Notes: generated by a model from the sequence alone, not told the origin. DNA of 64,000 nt from Nevskia sp. (GCA_023229645.1 JALNYU010000002.1:309320-373319); one strand, 5' to 3'. Counted from the stretch's first letter, positions 19,479 through 28,275 are shown. Made by a program: numbers and translations.

Positions 19479-20336
19479 TTAACGATCCGGGAGGCGGTAA
19501 CTTTCATACTGGGCAAGCATTTCTGATAGGGTCATTTCGGCAACCAGCGTCTTTAGACGCGCCTTCAGTGCCGCTTCATGCAAAGCCATATCCGCAGAAT
19601 CGCCAATACGTGTCAGCGGTGTCCGGAAAAGCTCTTCTGAATAGAGCCTGCTCAAGAGTCCTTCAAATGCGTGGCAGCCGGTAGGGGGTTCAATGAATAG
19701 GCCAATATGCAGCGATCGCCCGTCACCATTTTCGCATCGGTGCCAGTATCCTGCAGGTAAGACGAGCAAATCGCCGCGGCAAACAATGCCGTCAAAAACG
19801 AGATCTAGTTGCGGGTGTGGCTTAACCGCACGTCGGCTCGGCAAGTTCGCCGGGGGTCCATATACTTTCCACCGCTTACTGCCCTCAAGCTGAAGAATAA
19901 TGAGATCCTGCGGGTCGTAATGAAGATTAAACGCGCCATTGCGGCCTGTTGTTACGATGCAGCCTGCATAAGCCGCTTCAAGGGTTTTCGCCGTAATATC
20001 GGAACACAGTTCGCGCAGCGCCGAAACACACGTATCTAAGCGTGAGACGATCACGCTTGCGCCCTGCGCCAACAGTTGCAGCAGTTTTGCAGAACAGAAC
20101 TTACCGCGAATCGAGTAAAGCTCTGGATTTATAGCGCAATTGTTAACGGTGACTCGAAGATCGTTACTTGGAATAGCGATATCGTTGATTACTTCCAGCA
20201 ATGTTATCCAGCTGAGGAGCCCGTCAAAGCGAGATTCATCTGCGGCATGCAACAACGTGAGCGAGCGCGTGCGTAGCAGCTCCAGAAATTGAATTTCCTC
20301 TAACGGTGCAATTAGGGTGCGCAGCGTCGAAGCCAT
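19479..20336 (-). CDS. JmjC/cupin-fold Fe(II) 2-oxoglutarate-dependent oxygenase
   Basis: This 285-residue protein has the double-stranded beta-helix metal ligands: H139 and D141 in NLHYDPQDLIILQLEG and H199 in LPAGYWHRCENG. The segment QDLIILQLEGSKRWKVYGPP is typical of cupin_4/JmjC hydroxylases of the RoxA or NO66 type. These use iron, oxygen and 2-oxoglutarate to hydroxylate proteins or peptides. It is convergent with the cyclase gene (32 bases between stops) and divergent from the radical SAM gene, so it may tailor the peptide (inference). It also resembles JmjC proteins of other natural-product clusters. Confidence 0.8.
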   Translation of the reverse strand: MASTLRTLIAPLEEIQFLELLRTRSLTLLHAADESRFDGLLSWITLLEVINDIAIPSNDLRVTVNNCAINPELYSIRGKFCSAKLLQLLAQGASVIVSRLDTCVSALRELCSDITAKTLEAAYAGCIVTTGRNGAFNLHYDPQDLIILQLEGSKRWKVYGPPANLPSRRAVKPHPQLDLVFDGIVCRGDLLVLPAGYWHRCENGDGRSLHIGLFIEPPTGCHAFEGLLSRLYSEELFRTPLTRIGDSADMALHEAALKARLKTLVAEMTLSEMLAQYESYRLPDR

Positions 20337-20857
20337 TTAATGGTGGCCGATTAGCTTTTTAGGGGCACGGAAAATAAGCCATATTCACTTGGCGCACGCT
20401 GATATAGGATTAGTCCGGTGTCGGGAATCGCCATATAGAGCCTACGCCAATATCGCAAAAATCAACAAGTAGATAATTTACTTAAAATATAAAATTATTG
20501 TATTAGCCACTATCCAAGCCTGCCGAATTTCTAGCATCATGCCGTCTCCGATGCTGTTGCAGCGATATTGCGCATCATCCAAAAATAATATTTATTTATT
20601 AAAATACATACAACTACGATATATTTTGCGCAAACTATCGAGTGTTGATGCAGTCGCAACGCGAAATAATAAGACGGTTACGCGCCCTTTATCGGACACT
20701 AATATACGTATCTAGTGGGCTGGGCGGGCGGCTGAATATAAAATGCAGTCTGCGGCATCGCGGATGTACTATAGGTGTGACGATGCCCCAAGGCCTAAGC
20801 GGAAAATAATTTGCCGTGGGTTTGGGCGTAGAACCGACGTGTCTCGGAGTAACAAGG
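20337..20857. promoter_or_regulatory. divergent AT-rich control region between oxygenase and radical SAM genes
   Basis: About 520 bases with long A/T runs (20,455-20,640) separate two divergent genes, so promoters for both must lie here. I could not pick a convincing -35/-10 pair by eye. No frame of protein-like composition was found. Confidence 0.45.
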
Positions 20858-22705
20858 ATGAAGACGTCTTCTGGCGAAGCCTTGGATGTTTGCCTAGTTG
20901 TTCCCCCATTTGACTCCCTTACTTATCCGCCGCTTGGAACCGCTGTATTGGCGTCTAGCCTTAAGGCGCGCGGGCTTAAGTGCCGGAACTTTTACGGCAG
21001 CATTCAGTTGGCTGCGCGTGTAGGCGTTGAGAAATATCACGAGATATGCCGCGTGTCTCCGCGCGCCATGGCGGGTGAGCGTTTGTTCGTCCCGTACGCC
21101 TATTCTGCTGACATGCAAGACAATCTGGGGGATGCCCAGCCACTGCCGCCGCCATTGCTTGCCACCTACGACGCCGTGCAGCGCGAGATACCCGCATTTC
21201 TCGAAGCGCTGACCACGATGATTTTGGCGTGTAGGCCAAGGATCGTTGGGATCTCGTCCAATTTCCAACAAAATATGGCCGCGTTTTCGATTGCCCGTGC
21301 AATCAAGCTCCGGGCTCCAGATATTTGTGTCGTGCTAGGTGGAGCAAACCTCGCCGACCCCATGGGCGGCGCGCTTCTTACTGTGTTTCCGTGGGTTGAT
21401 CATATTTTTTCGGGTGAGGCGGACATTGCGTTTCCAGATTTTTGTAGCGACTTTATCCACCACGATAAGCATGCCGCATCAAAACTAATCAAATGCGCTC
21501 CGATCACCAAGATGGATGTTGTCGCATCCCCTGACTTTTCTGACTACTTCGAAACGCTGCGTGGTTACCAAAAGATAGGCGCGCTTCCCAACCATTTGCC
21601 CGGTTTTGTGGCCTTGGAAACGTCTCGTGGCTGCTGGTGGGGGCAAAAGCATCATTGCACCTTTTGTGGGCTGAATGGCGATGGTATGGAATTCCGGGCT
21701 AAACCGGCGGCGCGCGTGATAGCAGAAATTCGCGAAGCGGTAGAAAAATGGGGTGCGTCATACCTTCATTTCGCCGATAACATTATGCCGATGGGCTTTC
21801 TGACCAGCGTGTTTCCGGTGACGGCAATGATGCCGAATAGACCCAAGATGTTTTTCGAAGTTAAGGCGAATCTGCGGGACGAGCAACTGGCAATCATGGC
21901 TGATGGTGGGGTGGACTCCGTGCAGCCAGGGATTGAGTCGCTTTCATCGAACTTGCTAAAGCTCATGAGAAAGGGCGTGTCCGCTGCGCAGAACATCGCC
22001 CTAATGCGGAACTGCAGAGCGCGCAATATTACGCTTGGGTGGAACTTGCTTTGTGGCTTCCCTGGCGAGCAAGCTGAGGATTATGAAGCCATGCTTGAAC
22101 TGATGCCGAAGTTGGTTCATCTGCAAGCTCCTAATACATTAAGTAAAGTTATTTTTGATCGATATAGCCCCTATCACGCAAATCATCGCGATTTTGGGGT
22201 TGAAGAAATTGTGCCGTATCAAAATTATTTCGGGCTCTATCCACGAGGTGCCCCGGTCGTTGATATTGCTTACCATTTTGACGGCAATTACACGACTCCG
22301 CTGCTATCAAACGTACCTTTATTTCAGAGGTTGCAAAAAGACGTCGCGAGTTGGCGTGTACGTTGGCTACGCAGGGGCACAAGGCCCGTACTGACGATTG
22401 CCAGTACAGATAGCGGTGAGCAGGAAATTATTGATACGCGCCAAATGGATATCCGTTTGCAATATGTATTGTCAGAGAAGGCTGATGCTGCGCTGCGTTA
22501 TTTCGAACGCCCACGCCCACGACTAGGCGATCATGTTGGGCATGAGGCGTATCTGCCCTGGCTTCTGGAGCGCGATCTGGTGATCGATTATGAAGATCAA
22601 CTGATGAGTGTCGTTGTGCGGCCTACGATATCCGTTCATATATCCAGCGTGGCTAATCCCTATAACCGACAAACGGTAGATATTGCGCTACTTGAACGGG
22701 CTTGA
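20858..22705 (+). CDS. cobalamin-binding radical SAM RiPP maturation protein (putative C-methyltransferase)
   Basis: This 615-residue enzyme has an N-terminal B12-binding-type domain (VVPPFDSLTYPPLGTAVLA; SGEADIAFPDF) and a radical SAM domain whose iron-sulfur cysteines are C259, C267 and C270 in RGCWWGQKHHCTFCGLNG. The C-x7-C-x2-C spacing and the CWWG start mark the rSAM_ocin/RiPP maturation C-methyltransferase family. Such enzymes methylate unactivated carbons of peptide side chains. The longest frame begins at GTG 20816. ATG 20858 has GGAG eight bases upstream and is preferred. The precursor gene follows after 85 bases. Confidence 0.88.
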   Translation: MKTSSGEALDVCLVVPPFDSLTYPPLGTAVLASSLKARGLKCRNFYGSIQLAARVGVEKYHEICRVSPRAMAGERLFVPYAYSADMQDNLGDAQPLPPPLLATYDAVQREIPAFLEALTTMILACRPRIVGISSNFQQNMAAFSIARAIKLRAPDICVVLGGANLADPMGGALLTVFPWVDHIFSGEADIAFPDFCSDFIHHDKHAASKLIKCAPITKMDVVASPDFSDYFETLRGYQKIGALPNHLPGFVALETSRGCWWGQKHHCTFCGLNGDGMEFRAKPAARVIAEIREAVEKWGASYLHFADNIMPMGFLTSVFPVTAMMPNRPKMFFEVKANLRDEQLAIMADGGVDSVQPGIESLSSNLLKLMRKGVSAAQNIALMRNCRARNITLGWNLLCGFPGEQAEDYEAMLELMPKLVHLQAPNTLSKVIFDRYSPYHANHRDFGVEEIVPYQNYFGLYPRGAPVVDIAYHFDGNYTTPLLSNVPLFQRLQKDVASWRVRWLRRGTRPVLTIASTDSGEQEIIDTRQMDIRLQYVLSEKADAALRYFERPRPRLGDHVGHEAYLPWLLERDLVIDYEDQLMSVVVRPTISVHISSVANPYNRQTVDIALLERA

Positions 22706-22790
22706 CCTGGTGTATGGTGCGGCGTAGTTTCAATGTGGAATTAAGTTGCTACAGAGCAGATTTATTGTTTTATCCATTTGGAGTGTAAAC

Positions 22791-22949
22791 ATGCAAGGAT
22801 CTGATTTGAAGCCAGGCGAGTTAAACACCCTTCACGAAACTGAGGCGACATTACGGGTGTGGGAGCAACCCACGTACCAACGCATCGGTGCAGAGGAAGC
22901 GGAGACAGGCGTCCAATTCGGCCCAGAGATCCTTATTTTACTGTCGTAA
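22791..22949 (+). CDS. putative lasso-type RiPP precursor peptide
   Basis: This 52-residue peptide starts at ATG 22791 with GGAG (22780-22783) seven bases upstream. Its leader carries W24-x2-P27-x-Y29-x3-G33-x5-T39, the spacing of the YxxPxLxxxGxxxxxT lasso-leader motif bound by B1 proteins, with W for Y and Y for L. The candidate core follows at once: GVQFGPEILILLS. If cleavage is after T39, G40 and E46 could form a seven-residue ring. If T39 is the penultimate leader residue, as in most lasso precursors, the core begins at V41 and E46 would be residue 6, outside the usual 7-9. The last residue is Ser, the site lasso kinases phosphorylate. A B1 gene follows after 40 bases. Confidence 0.75.
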   Translation: MQGSDLKPGELNTLHETEATLRVWEQPTYQRIGAEEAETGVQFGPEILILLS

Positions 22950-22989
22950 AATAGGATGATATTAGCGGTGTTGACTCGGGGCTATCGAA

Positions 22990-23292
22990 ATGATGCTCAA
23001 TCTTGACACATCAATCGTTCGTAGCGATCAAGCCGTCTATACCGAATTTGAGGCTGAAGTTGTTGCCATGAATCCGGACAAAGGACACTGTTACGGCTTT
23101 AATAAGGTTGGGTCGCGGATTTGGCAGTTGGCAGCGGCGCCGGTGCCAATTCATGAAATTTGCGCCAAGCTTTCATCAGAATATAACGTAGACCCCGAAA
23201 CTTGCAATAAACAAGTTATCGATTTCCTTGAAGGATTGCGCTTGGAAGAACTCGTTAACGTGGTCGCACGTGCGGAATCTACCGATCATTAA
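22990..23292 (+). CDS. PqqD-like lasso peptide B1 protein (RiPP recognition element)
   Basis: This 100-residue protein has a PqqD fold pattern: strands around IVRSDQAVYTEFEAEVVAMN, the loop GHCYGFNKVGSRIWQL, then helices EICAKLSSEYNVDPE and VIDFLEGLRLEELV. In lasso pathways the free-standing B1 protein binds the leader and presents it to the B2 protease and the cyclase. It directly follows the precursor gene. PqqD-like domains also serve radical SAM enzymes, so it could present the peptide to both. Confidence 0.85.
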   Translation: MMLNLDTSIVRSDQAVYTEFEAEVVAMNPDKGHCYGFNKVGSRIWQLAAAPVPIHEICAKLSSEYNVDPETCNKQVIDFLEGLRLEELVNVVARAESTDH

Positions 23293-23492
23293 TAACAAAT
23301 AATACTGAATTATCGACAAGCCACGTCGCAGACAATAAGCAATTGTCTTGACGTTTTGTTCATTGCAAAAAAGCGGCGTTATGCTGTTTTCCATATTTTC
23401 TCGGCATTAAATTTGAATCACTTATTCATGAATTTATTTGCCGATATTCATGAATTTTCGATATTCATGGCATATATGACGCAGCCAAAATT

Positions 23493-23954
23493 CTAAATTA
23501 CGGCATTTGACGGAAACGTCATGAGAACCCGGTACTTTGGCGCTAATTCTCCACCAATGACGTAATGGTCGCCGTCTAGCACCCATACATGCGCAAGTAG
23601 CCCTCGCTCAAGATCCCGTAAAGCGCCATAGCATAAGACTGTTGGAATACCCCGGCGCCGCAACATCAGATGTGCCGTCAAGCCTTGTTCGAAGCACTTT
23701 GCCCGCCAAGGAACACGGGGTGCACATACTAATACCGCCGTACGCACCTGCCGTAGTAAAGCGGCGCGCGTATCGGCAGAGATCGACGAGGGCTTGGATA
23801 TTTGACGGCTGGCCAAACGGCTCACCGCTGAAAACGGCAACACAATAATTACGCATCGTGTAATCGCAAGCAGAAATAGGGATTCAATAATTAGCCGCCG
23901 CTGGCTAGGCGAGATGCGAAACCATTTCCTGATAATAGCCTGGGCAGTGCTCAT
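23493..23954 (-). CDS. lasso peptide B2 protein (transglutaminase-like leader protease)
   Basis: This 153-residue protein carries the B2 protease triad: C87 in WRAKCFEQGLTAHLML, H122 in LLAHVWVLDG and D127. The N-terminal helical part (RRLIIESLFLLAITRCVIIVLPF) is typical of the family. B2 cuts the leader after ATP-dependent opening by the cyclase. It lies opposite to the precursor and B1 genes, which is uncommon since B1 and B2 are usually neighbours on one strand. About 200 AT-rich bases separate the two gene ends. Confidence 0.87.
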   Translation of the reverse strand: MSTAQAIIRKWFRISPSQRRLIIESLFLLAITRCVIIVLPFSAVSRLASRQISKPSSISADTRAALLRQVRTAVLVCAPRVPWRAKCFEQGLTAHLMLRRRGIPTVLCYGALRDLERGLLAHVWVLDGDHYVIGGELAPKYRVLMTFPSNAVI

Positions 23955-24184
23955 GATGCGCGGACTGGTTAATTAGCTTGAAGCGTAAATTTTAATTTAT
24001 AAACACAGATAATTGTTACTGTAAAACGTAGCGTTAAATGGCGCGATATCTGTAATTATCTACAGGTAATAATATTGAGCCGCATAAGGCGTGGTTATTC
24101 CGGGCGCATTTAAAAGTAGATATTAGATGTTGTTGGCAACTGAATATTGGAATACTACTTTTTATTGGTTGAATTTTGTTGTAG

Positions 24185-26242
24185 ATGGAATTTAGTCTGG
24201 ATATATACGTCGAGACTAGGCGATTTTTCCTAAATTGCGGGTTTAAGCAGGGAGCTACGAACATCGCTGCGGAAAATTCACTAAGGCAACGTATTAGGCA
24301 CGTATCAGTGCCGTCACCGTACTACCGTGCAGATATTGACGGGCTGCGTGCGATTGCAGTGCTTGGCGTCATCTTTTCTCACTTGGGCTGGCTTCGAGGC
24401 GGATTTGGCGGCGTCGATGTTTTCTTTGTTATTTCAGGTTTCTTGATTACGCAAGTAATAGCGCGATCACTTGAAGAAGGGACTTTTACGTTCACCGCAT
24501 TTTACGAAAGGCGAATCCGCCGAATAGTGCCTGCGCTCATTCCAGTTTTTATATTTGCAATCGTATCTAGCGCTATTCTGCTGCTCCCTTTCGACTTAAA
24601 GCGCGCGGCAGTCAGCCTGTTGGGGGGAGTGAGCTTCACATCAAATTTCGTTTTTCTTGCACAGGGTGGATACTTCAACCACACGCCGCAGTTCCAGCCG
24701 CTGTTGCACACGTGGTCGCTCGCGGTTGAAGAGCAGTTCTATTTAATTTACCCCGTGCTATTAGTTGCGCTGCTGCGATACGGGAAGCGGCAACTCCTAC
24801 CATTGCTGTGGACCGTATTTTTTTTATCGTTAGCGGTGCATCTGTGGCTTTGCCATAGTTGGCCTGCCGTGGCCTATTTTTTCAGCGGTAGTCGAGCCTG
24901 GGAATTGTTGATGGGCGCCTTGCTTGCATTTCGCGTTCTGCCGCCTGTCCGGTCCCGCTTTATGTGCGAGTTACTAGCCGGAGTGGGGATGCTCTGTATC
25001 GCAATCTCCTTCGTTGCATTCCGGCCGAGAGCAGACTTTCTAGGCATCGGTACATTTTTGCCATGCTTGGGCGCTGTGCTGCTTATTCATGTAAATGCTG
25101 GTGCGCACACTTCTGTCAGTGAATTGCTCGGCCTACCCGTGTTTGTGTATGTCGGCCAGATTTCGTATTCACTCTATTTGTGGCAGTGGCCGTTACTCGG
25201 CGCGGCACGTTCGGCGTCACTTTCTTCTCTGTCGGCCGCAAGCTTGGCCGCGATTACCATAGCGTCATTCGTAATTGCAACAATTTCATGGCGTTACGTC
25301 GAACAGCCCTTTAGAACGCGCAGCGGGCTTCTAAGCCAAATTCAGCTATTCAGGCTGACTGCGATGGTTGCTGTCGGCCTTGGTGTAATCGGGGCGTTGG
25401 GCTATTTATCTGGGGGCTGGCCCGGCCGCTTTAACCCGGCGGTTGTCGCTATGGCCGCCTATGAAGACCCGCACGGACCCGCTGATTTAGACCTGCAATT
25501 TGGCGGGCCGTGCCATACAGGCTTTACCGGTGCTTCACAGCCCAAACTTTCTGCCTGCTTGACCCCTGCAGTAGGGACGAAAAATATTTTACTTTGGGGG
25601 GATAGCCATGCCGCGCATTTTGCCTACGCACTCGATCAAACAATGCGTGGTTTGGGCGCACATTTGATGCAGGCGACAAAATCATCATGTCCGTCGTTAT
25701 TAAACTTACAAAAGCTAACGGCTGCGCAATGTAGAGCATACACGCAGATGGTTCGGGAATATTTGGCGAATGCGGAGTTTGATGTTGCTATCCTATCCAG
25801 CGAATGGGCCAGTTGGCAGCGGCCACAAGATCGGGCGGAGATGTTTGAAAAGCTCCACACAACGATTTCGTTTCTACAACGTAAGAAAGTAGCCATCATC
25901 GTTGTGGGCGAATCTCCACTTTATCAGGGTGGTTTGCCATTTATTCTGGCGCGCTACCTTGCGTCCGGAGGGCCGCAGGAACTTTCGCCAGACAATTTCT
26001 TAGCTGAAAGTGCGTTTGAAATCGATCGACAGATGTCGGCGGAATTTGGCCATCTGCAGGGCGTTACTTATATTTCGCTAATGGACTTGCTCTGTCAGAA
26101 ACGGCATTGTCAAACTGTTTTGGACGACGATCACAACATTCCGTTGTTTTGGGACCAGGGCCATTTCACGCCGGAAGGCGCCGAAATGATTGTGCAGAAG
26201 ATGCTGTCTACGGCCGTTGTATCGGCGATGGATGGCTATTAG
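24185..26242 (+). CDS. membrane acyltransferase 3 with C-terminal SGNH domain (OafA-like)
   Basis: This 685-residue protein has about ten membrane helices starting with the family opening YRADIDGLRAIAVLGVIFSH and VDVFFVISGFLI, and the RxxR motif FYERRIRRI. A C-terminal SGNH hydrolase domain carries GDSHAAHFA near residue 471. Relatives O-acetylate cell-surface polysaccharides and some small molecules, taking acetyl groups across the membrane. The first 45 residues precede the conserved part, so a later start is possible. The SGNH part also has a late DQGHFTPEGAEM with the catalytic Asp/His. Its link to the peptide pathway is inferred from location only. Confidence 0.85.
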   Translation: MEFSLDIYVETRRFFLNCGFKQGATNIAAENSLRQRIRHVSVPSPYYRADIDGLRAIAVLGVIFSHLGWLRGGFGGVDVFFVISGFLITQVIARSLEEGTFTFTAFYERRIRRIVPALIPVFIFAIVSSAILLLPFDLKRAAVSLLGGVSFTSNFVFLAQGGYFNHTPQFQPLLHTWSLAVEEQFYLIYPVLLVALLRYGKRQLLPLLWTVFFLSLAVHLWLCHSWPAVAYFFSGSRAWELLMGALLAFRVLPPVRSRFMCELLAGVGMLCIAISFVAFRPRADFLGIGTFLPCLGAVLLIHVNAGAHTSVSELLGLPVFVYVGQISYSLYLWQWPLLGAARSASLSSLSAASLAAITIASFVIATISWRYVEQPFRTRSGLLSQIQLFRLTAMVAVGLGVIGALGYLSGGWPGRFNPAVVAMAAYEDPHGPADLDLQFGGPCHTGFTGASQPKLSACLTPAVGTKNILLWGDSHAAHFAYALDQTMRGLGAHLMQATKSSCPSLLNLQKLTAAQCRAYTQMVREYLANAEFDVAILSSEWASWQRPQDRAEMFEKLHTTISFLQRKKVAIIVVGESPLYQGGLPFILARYLASGGPQELSPDNFLAESAFEIDRQMSAEFGHLQGVTYISLMDLLCQKRHCQTVLDDDHNIPLFWDQGHFTPEGAEMIVQKMLSTAVVSAMDGY

Positions 26243-26268
26243 CGTCTGGTCGGTCGTTACCCAAATTT

Positions 26269-27126
26269 TCAACGTGGTGCGCCGTGTCGATCTAAATAGC
26301 CAAAGCGCCGCATAACCACGCCGTGATCGGCGACGACTCTGGCGACTTGCTCCGCTGTGAGTTCCTTCCGCCACCCCCCGCACTGTCCTCGCCGGAAGAA
26401 GCGCTCGACGCCGGCCGGCTTTTCGCGAAAGCCACTTCGAGCTTCCTGCGACGCCAGATTATCGAACGCGCAATGCTGTATCGCTTTGGCTGTGCGTGCC
26501 TGCTCAGTGGGCAGCTCGAGAAAGTCAGCCGCACGACTAAAAACCTCGGTGGGTTGATCGAGCATATCTTCGTAACGGATGATGTGGCGATTAAGCACTG
26601 GCGCATCAACCCAACTCAGCACATGCGTTGACCACGTACCCAATCGCTGACGAACCTGGCTGTGCGCCGTCGTCCGAGACAAGTAGACGGCGGCCGCAGG
26701 ATTTCCCAGAAACTGAATTGCTTGATCGATGCTACAGCGCGTATGGCTCGCCAGAGATGCGGCGACGTCTAGTGGGTTACGCAGAATATAGAGCGCTCCG
26801 ATTGTCGCTGCACGACTGACCAATGGCTCGTTCGCGTCCGTGTGCGTATATGCGTCGTGGATTTTGTGGTAATTAATGGACGTTTCCCGTGCGCTCCAGC
26901 GGTATACAGCTGGACGCAAGTGTTCTATTTCATCTTCTGATAGATCTGCCGTATCGAAGCCCAAAACGTCATCAAGCCAGCTTCGGGAACTGGCGATAGC
27001 GCTGCTGTGCATGTCGATGTTGATATCGGCAGGCACATCACCATTGCGCTGCAGATTGTGCAAAAACGCTCGAAACCAAGTGTTTCCAGATTTCGGATAT
27101 GAGGCGAGCCAATAGATGCCGCCCAT
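26269..27126 (-). CDS. sulfotransferase
   Basis: This 285-residue protein begins with the PAPS 5'-phosphosulfate-binding loop (YPKSGNTW, residues 10-17) of the sulfotransferase fold. The 3'-phosphate-binding region is around YILRNPLDVAASLASH. It transfers sulfate from PAPS to a hydroxyl or amine. It follows the peptide-kinase gene after 14 bases on the same strand. Such kinase-sulfotransferase pairs occur in lasso clusters, so the peptide is a plausible substrate. The C-terminal half has the usual dimer/PAPS-loop region RSGFREKPAGVERFFRRGQ. Confidence 0.87.
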   Translation of the reverse strand: MGGIYWLASYPKSGNTWFRAFLHNLQRNGDVPADINIDMHSSAIASSRSWLDDVLGFDTADLSEDEIEHLRPAVYRWSARETSINYHKIHDAYTHTDANEPLVSRAATIGALYILRNPLDVAASLASHTRCSIDQAIQFLGNPAAAVYLSRTTAHSQVRQRLGTWSTHVLSWVDAPVLNRHIIRYEDMLDQPTEVFSRAADFLELPTEQARTAKAIQHCAFDNLASQEARSGFREKPAGVERFFRRGQCGGWRKELTAEQVARVVADHGVVMRRFGYLDRHGAPR

Positions 27127-27140
27127 ATTTCTAACCGAGC

Positions 27141-28064
27141 TTAGGCGTTAGCATCAATATCATTCAAGATGCGTTCTGCTAACGCATCGGGCGTGCAACC
27201 GCTTTCAGGCCGCATTACCCGTGTCAGCTTAATACGGCCTGAAAGTTCACTACACAACGCAAGATTCCGTGCTTCCAGACCCATCCCACTAAGAAAGCGT
27301 GGACGATAAGTGTTATTACGCAGCGCACTAAAACGCGCGACCCCTGATACCGGCTCGAAGCGCATCTCGTCTGCGTTATGCGCACGGAGAATATAAACCC
27401 AGCGCAAAGGCAGGGCAGCGTCGGCGAATTTCTCTGTTAATGGGTAATTAAATTTTTCCATATTGGGACGGACACGTAACAGCCCATTCGTATTGATTTG
27501 CAAACGGTCAGCGGCATCTTGCCAAAGCTTGATGCGTGGAAACCCTGGCATGGCTTCCCCTTGTGGGTCGACGGCGACAACATCATCCGCTAACACCCAA
27601 TGCCCTCGACGCATGAATTCTGCAGCGAGCGTCGATTTTCCGGCGCCAGATGGGCCGATGCAGACCATGCAGTGGTCGCCTATGCGTATGGCGTTTCCAT
27701 GCAGTACCAAAAAGCCGCGTTGATGGAGCAGGGCGCCGAATACGGCGCCGAGTAGAAATACTCGAATGCTATCTTCGTCGCTTGCATCATCGGGCTCAAT
27801 CCAGATTTCACGGCCGTCACGCACCAAAAAGCGGGCGATATTGGGCACCTGCAGTGATAATTCGCGGGTGGTTGTCCAGAGGAATGGGCCTATTTGCGTA
27901 CCGGGCTGCGTGGTGTCCGGCCGAGCACAACCAATACGAATATGGACGTCGGGAGGTTGTCCGGTATGCGGCCGGGGTATAGCAATCAGTTCAGGCAGCC
28001 TAATCTCGCTTTCGAAGACCAGGCCATAGGCAGCGCTCAGGAAATTGTCTTGCGTTGTTTCCAT
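27141..28064 (-). CDS. HPr-kinase-like lasso peptide kinase
   Basis: This 307-residue protein has the C-terminal domain of HPr kinase/phosphorylase: Walker A IGPSGAGKSTLAAEF (P-loop at 137-144), the HWVLADDVVAVD region, and GFPRIKLWQ. Homologues in lasso clusters (paeninodin and pseudomycoidin type) phosphorylate the C-terminal serine of the precursor, and the precursor here ends in Ser. The longest frame starts at TTG 28076. ATG 28064 is preferred. It is the first gene of a two-gene unit with the sulfotransferase. Confidence 0.83.
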   Translation of the reverse strand: METTQDNFLSAAYGLVFESEIRLPELIAIPRPHTGQPPDVHIRIGCARPDTTQPGTQIGPFLWTTTRELSLQVPNIARFLVRDGREIWIEPDDASDEDSIRVFLLGAVFGALLHQRGFLVLHGNAIRIGDHCMVCIGPSGAGKSTLAAEFMRRGHWVLADDVVAVDPQGEAMPGFPRIKLWQDAADRLQINTNGLLRVRPNMEKFNYPLTEKFADAALPLRWVYILRAHNADEMRFEPVSGVARFSALRNNTYRPRFLSGMGLEARNLALCSELSGRIKLTRVMRPESGCTPDALAERILNDIDANA

Positions 28065-28233
28065 TGGAAAGCACAACGTCCATATCGTGTAAAGACATTA
28101 TCGCTATACGCGATTGTGCGGTCTATAGTAAAGGCCACATCATTTTCTATTCCAGCAAGTTCTAAACGTGCCGAGTTAAAAGAACGCTGCTATTGAAAAA
28201 GAAGGTGTGTTTTAGAGGCGGAGGAAGACATAA

Positions 28234-28261
28234 AGGCGAATGGGCGTGACTTTATTCGCCT
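28234..28261 (-). terminator. hairpin, likely terminator of the phosphomannomutase transcript
   Basis: AGGCGAAT (28234-28241) pairs with ATTCGCCT (28254-28261). Read on the minus strand, the stem is followed by TTTAT. It lies 15 bases beyond the phosphomannomutase stop and before the kinase gene, so it separates housekeeping transcription from the RiPP island. Confidence 0.5.
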
Positions 28262-28275
28262 CTGTCGCTACGCAT

